Shown: in pieces, positions 63,301-64,000 of the stretch | Numbering within the stretch: position 1 is the first letter of the stretch | Layout of the letters: each line of letters opens with the position of its first letter | NCBI RefSeq assembly: GCF_017377655.1 | Contig: NZ_JAFREL010000020.1 | Coordinates: 147,830-211,829 of the forward strand | Length of the DNA: 64,000 nucleotides | Source of the DNA: Candidatus Enterococcus ferrettii | Lineage (GTDB): Bacteria > Bacillota > Bacilli > Lactobacillales > Enterococcaceae | Direction: 5' to 3' | Notes under the pieces: model-generated | What the model was told of the DNA's origin: nothing | Database searches by the model: none | What the model saw: only the letters and a program-made list of their open reading frames with translations | Translations under genes and position numbers: made by a program

Positions 63301-63816
63301 GCCAGAACCTGTGTTTTTATTATTGGAAAATGTACAATTCACTAAACTTGTATTTCCGGCCGTATAGAAGGCACCACCATCATCATAAGATTGAAAATTG
63401 TTCACCTTGCTATTTTCTAAAACAAACTCGCCTTTATAACCAGAGATAGTTAATGCTCGCACACTATTCCCTAAACCTTCTAGATTCAAATTTCTTATCG
63501 TTAATGCTGAGTTTGCGGTTCCAGTACCTCCACCGTAGGAAAATAACTGCTTTCCAGTGGTCGATTGCAAAGTAAGTCCATTGCCGTTTACTACGACTTG
63601 ATACGGTGATTCCTTCAAAGCAATTGTTGCATCAATATCCGTTGGAAATGTACTATCTAAAGTAACCGTTCGATCACTTGGTGCATTATTTACCGCGTCC
63701 TGCAAATCGGCGACAGTATTTACTGCCACTTCATCAGCAAATGCCTTCTGACCAGCTAGGCCTAATGAAAGAAGCAGAAGTCCCAGTCCTGCCAACACAT
63801 TTATCCTCTTTTTCAT
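60364..63816 (-). CDS. Cell-wall surface protein: beta-helix, seven MucBP-like repeats, LPKTG (1150 aa)
   Basis: A signal peptide (about 1-28, ends AFADE). Residues about 35-420 repeat DDGGA/SGGAI and NNTF/NSF units of a right-handed parallel beta-helix like polymorphic outer-membrane-protein and pectate-lyase folds. A Listeria-Bacteroides repeat-like segment (about 500-580, YQFAGWS, LYAVWKK) follows. Seven MucBP-type repeats (about 585-1072, each about 66 residues, vHYqdEeG...ItyIY pattern) precede a Gly/Thr-rich spacer. LPTTG, LPDTG and LPKTG occur in the last ~85 residues; LPKTG (about 1114) plus the membrane helix and RKRSLKNL tail is the anchor. The ATG at 63816 has GGGGA 7 bases upstream. 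It probably binds mucin or host glycans. Confidence 0.9.
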   Translation of the reverse strand: MKKRINVLAGLGLLLLSLGLAGQKAFADEVAVNTVADLQDAVNNAPSDRTVTLDSTFPTDIDATIALKESPYQVVVNGNGLTLQSTTGKQLFSYGGGTGTANSALTIRNLNLEGLGNSVRALTISGYKGEFVLENSKVNNFQSYDDGGAFYTAGNTSLVNCTFSNNKNTGSGYSGGAIASKGYSANFSASNCQFLNNETTFAGTGNVGGEGGAIYFFQPSSTATFNFTNNYFEGNKSVETITSGKAKLADGGAIAFFNTVTGTQILFDSNSFVRNIAGDDGGAILIQTNDNIDSGVLFKNNTFYQNKALGQDFSGNSGGAIQIYANGAITQGRKSAIDYVNNSFVENEAVYDGGAIGSSGYGLNYSAGRYANNLFVGNKSRTASRNNIADSTAIAGTGDLETNIGYDNGKTSTTTMTDVFGTAPVGLVDNYNKITAGTNSDAIILPTVPIAPEKAADDQVDNLRDILVDQRDLPRTAKADIGSVEIDWIKYDSNGGIFDLGTELSKYEGMIYYEGTQPTAYYQVGYKELNQTIPKGVELKAAKEGYQFAGWSKDETAKEPDPTYAEGNTLAIPKGNETLYAVWKKSEPVIVHYMTYDENKQLVSISPDVTLTGALGEAYHAQIKQIDEYTFAGVKEGDSITGVFSDQPQEITLIYTKTVKEKGTVLAQYQDEEGNPLSGDEVTMGEVDTDYTTQQKDIPGYTFKEVQGEPSGKYVAGITKVVYIYTKNPVEQGKVIVHYQKEDGTSLAADQTLTGDIDDYYAAEVKAFDGYVLKGITGSISGKFTAADQEVTLIYTEQGIGKETGVLIVEYQNEEGQPLRNSEVSIAEIGESYKTSRKEISGYTFKEVQGAESGEYAEGITKVTYIYQKNVTKGKLIVHYQDEAGKTIAEDFSDEQPVDTAIPLELFTKTIDSYTLKEIKGLTSGFYTEKTQEVTVVYRKQEGKVLVNYLSEEGKQLANPALMSGAVNSDYQTEEKKFEGYVLKEVLGNKVGKYTLEPQIVTYIYSNKGTIAIHYVDEAGNELAAAEQQTGVIGEKYETTAKAIAGWKLKDAPENAKGTYQEQEQTITYVYVKDSLPTTGDGSATGGGTGTVTTPATVRTLPDTGTAAAQGKTLPKTGDERSNTALLSTIGILTVGAAVFLLRKRSLKNL

Positions 63817-64000
63817 TTTCTTCCCCACTTTTCTTTTAAATAATATTTTTTGTCTAGTATTTCACAAGAATTATTTGATTGCTCTTTCCTCCTTGCTTAC
63901 ACGATTCATTGAATCCATTTTCTGATTAGAAAAAATAATTTTCAATGGAAATCACTCTTAAACTCTAACATTATTTTAACTTTATTTTATGATATAAAAC
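63817..64000. other. AT-rich upstream region of the surface protein gene
   Basis: No gene, and no convincing promoter pair. A small inverted repeat (GATTC AAT GAATC) lies near 63907, and an unused AAGGAGG near 63890 is not followed by a start codon. Confidence 0.35.

Overview
The window looks like chromosomal DNA from a low-GC Gram-positive coccus, most likely Enterococcus or a close relative. The grounds are sortase-anchored surface proteins, AGGAGG-type ribosome binding sites, cre-like sites, PTS and ECF transporters, and an Msr-type ABC-F gene with a macrolide-type leader peptide. The genus is inferred from gene content only. No rRNA, tRNA or CRISPR array was seen. Most genes are on the minus strand.

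Region 1 (1-7.8 kb): a response regulator cut by the window edge, then a three-gene minus-strand operon. It encodes a TasA/camelysin-like small exported protein, a membrane-tethered extracellular protein and a secreted 1792-residue protein with no visible wall anchor. Region 2 (7.8-25.7 kb) is the most distinctive part. A tightly packed minus-strand operon runs from 23,491 to about 8,578. In order it encodes a major pilin, a large LPFTG tip-type adhesin, a small basal-type pilin with LPxTS motifs, one protein carrying two complete sortase domains, a GH73+CHAP wall hydrolase, a signal peptidase I, a two-pass membrane protein, a long coiled-coil protein, an atypical winged-helix regulator and a zinc-ribbon protein. 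A tyrosine recombinase lies just upstream, flanked by a duplicated pair of TGACGGC repeats. This reads as a self-contained pilus assembly module carrying its own export, polymerisation, anchoring, wall-opening and possibly positioning and regulatory functions.

Region 3 (25.7-40.3 kb): a nucleoside hydrolase with a complete ECF transporter behind a cre-like site, a Crp/Fnr regulator, a PQQ-type sugar dehydrogenase lipoprotein, a group II PLP decarboxylase, an AAA ATPase, and a BceAB-like ABC transporter divergent from a LytTR/GHKL two-component system. Region 4 (40.3-48.8 kb): a stand-alone enolase behind a well-formed fluoride riboswitch with terminator, an ABC-2 exporter, an aminoglycoside-phosphotransferase-fold kinase next to a DEAH helicase, and an unrecognised gene with a strongly basic tail.

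Region 5 (48.8-58.5 kb): an alpha-glucoside PTS operon (EIICB, GH4 phospho-glucosidase, RpiR regulator, membrane protein, EIIA) behind a promoter overlapped by a cre-like site, then a BcrAB-type ABC transporter convergent with an OmpR/HK pair. Region 6 (58.5-64 kb): an Msr-like ABC-F gene controlled by a leader peptide and attenuator hairpins, and a beta-helix/MucBP surface protein with an LPKTG anchor.
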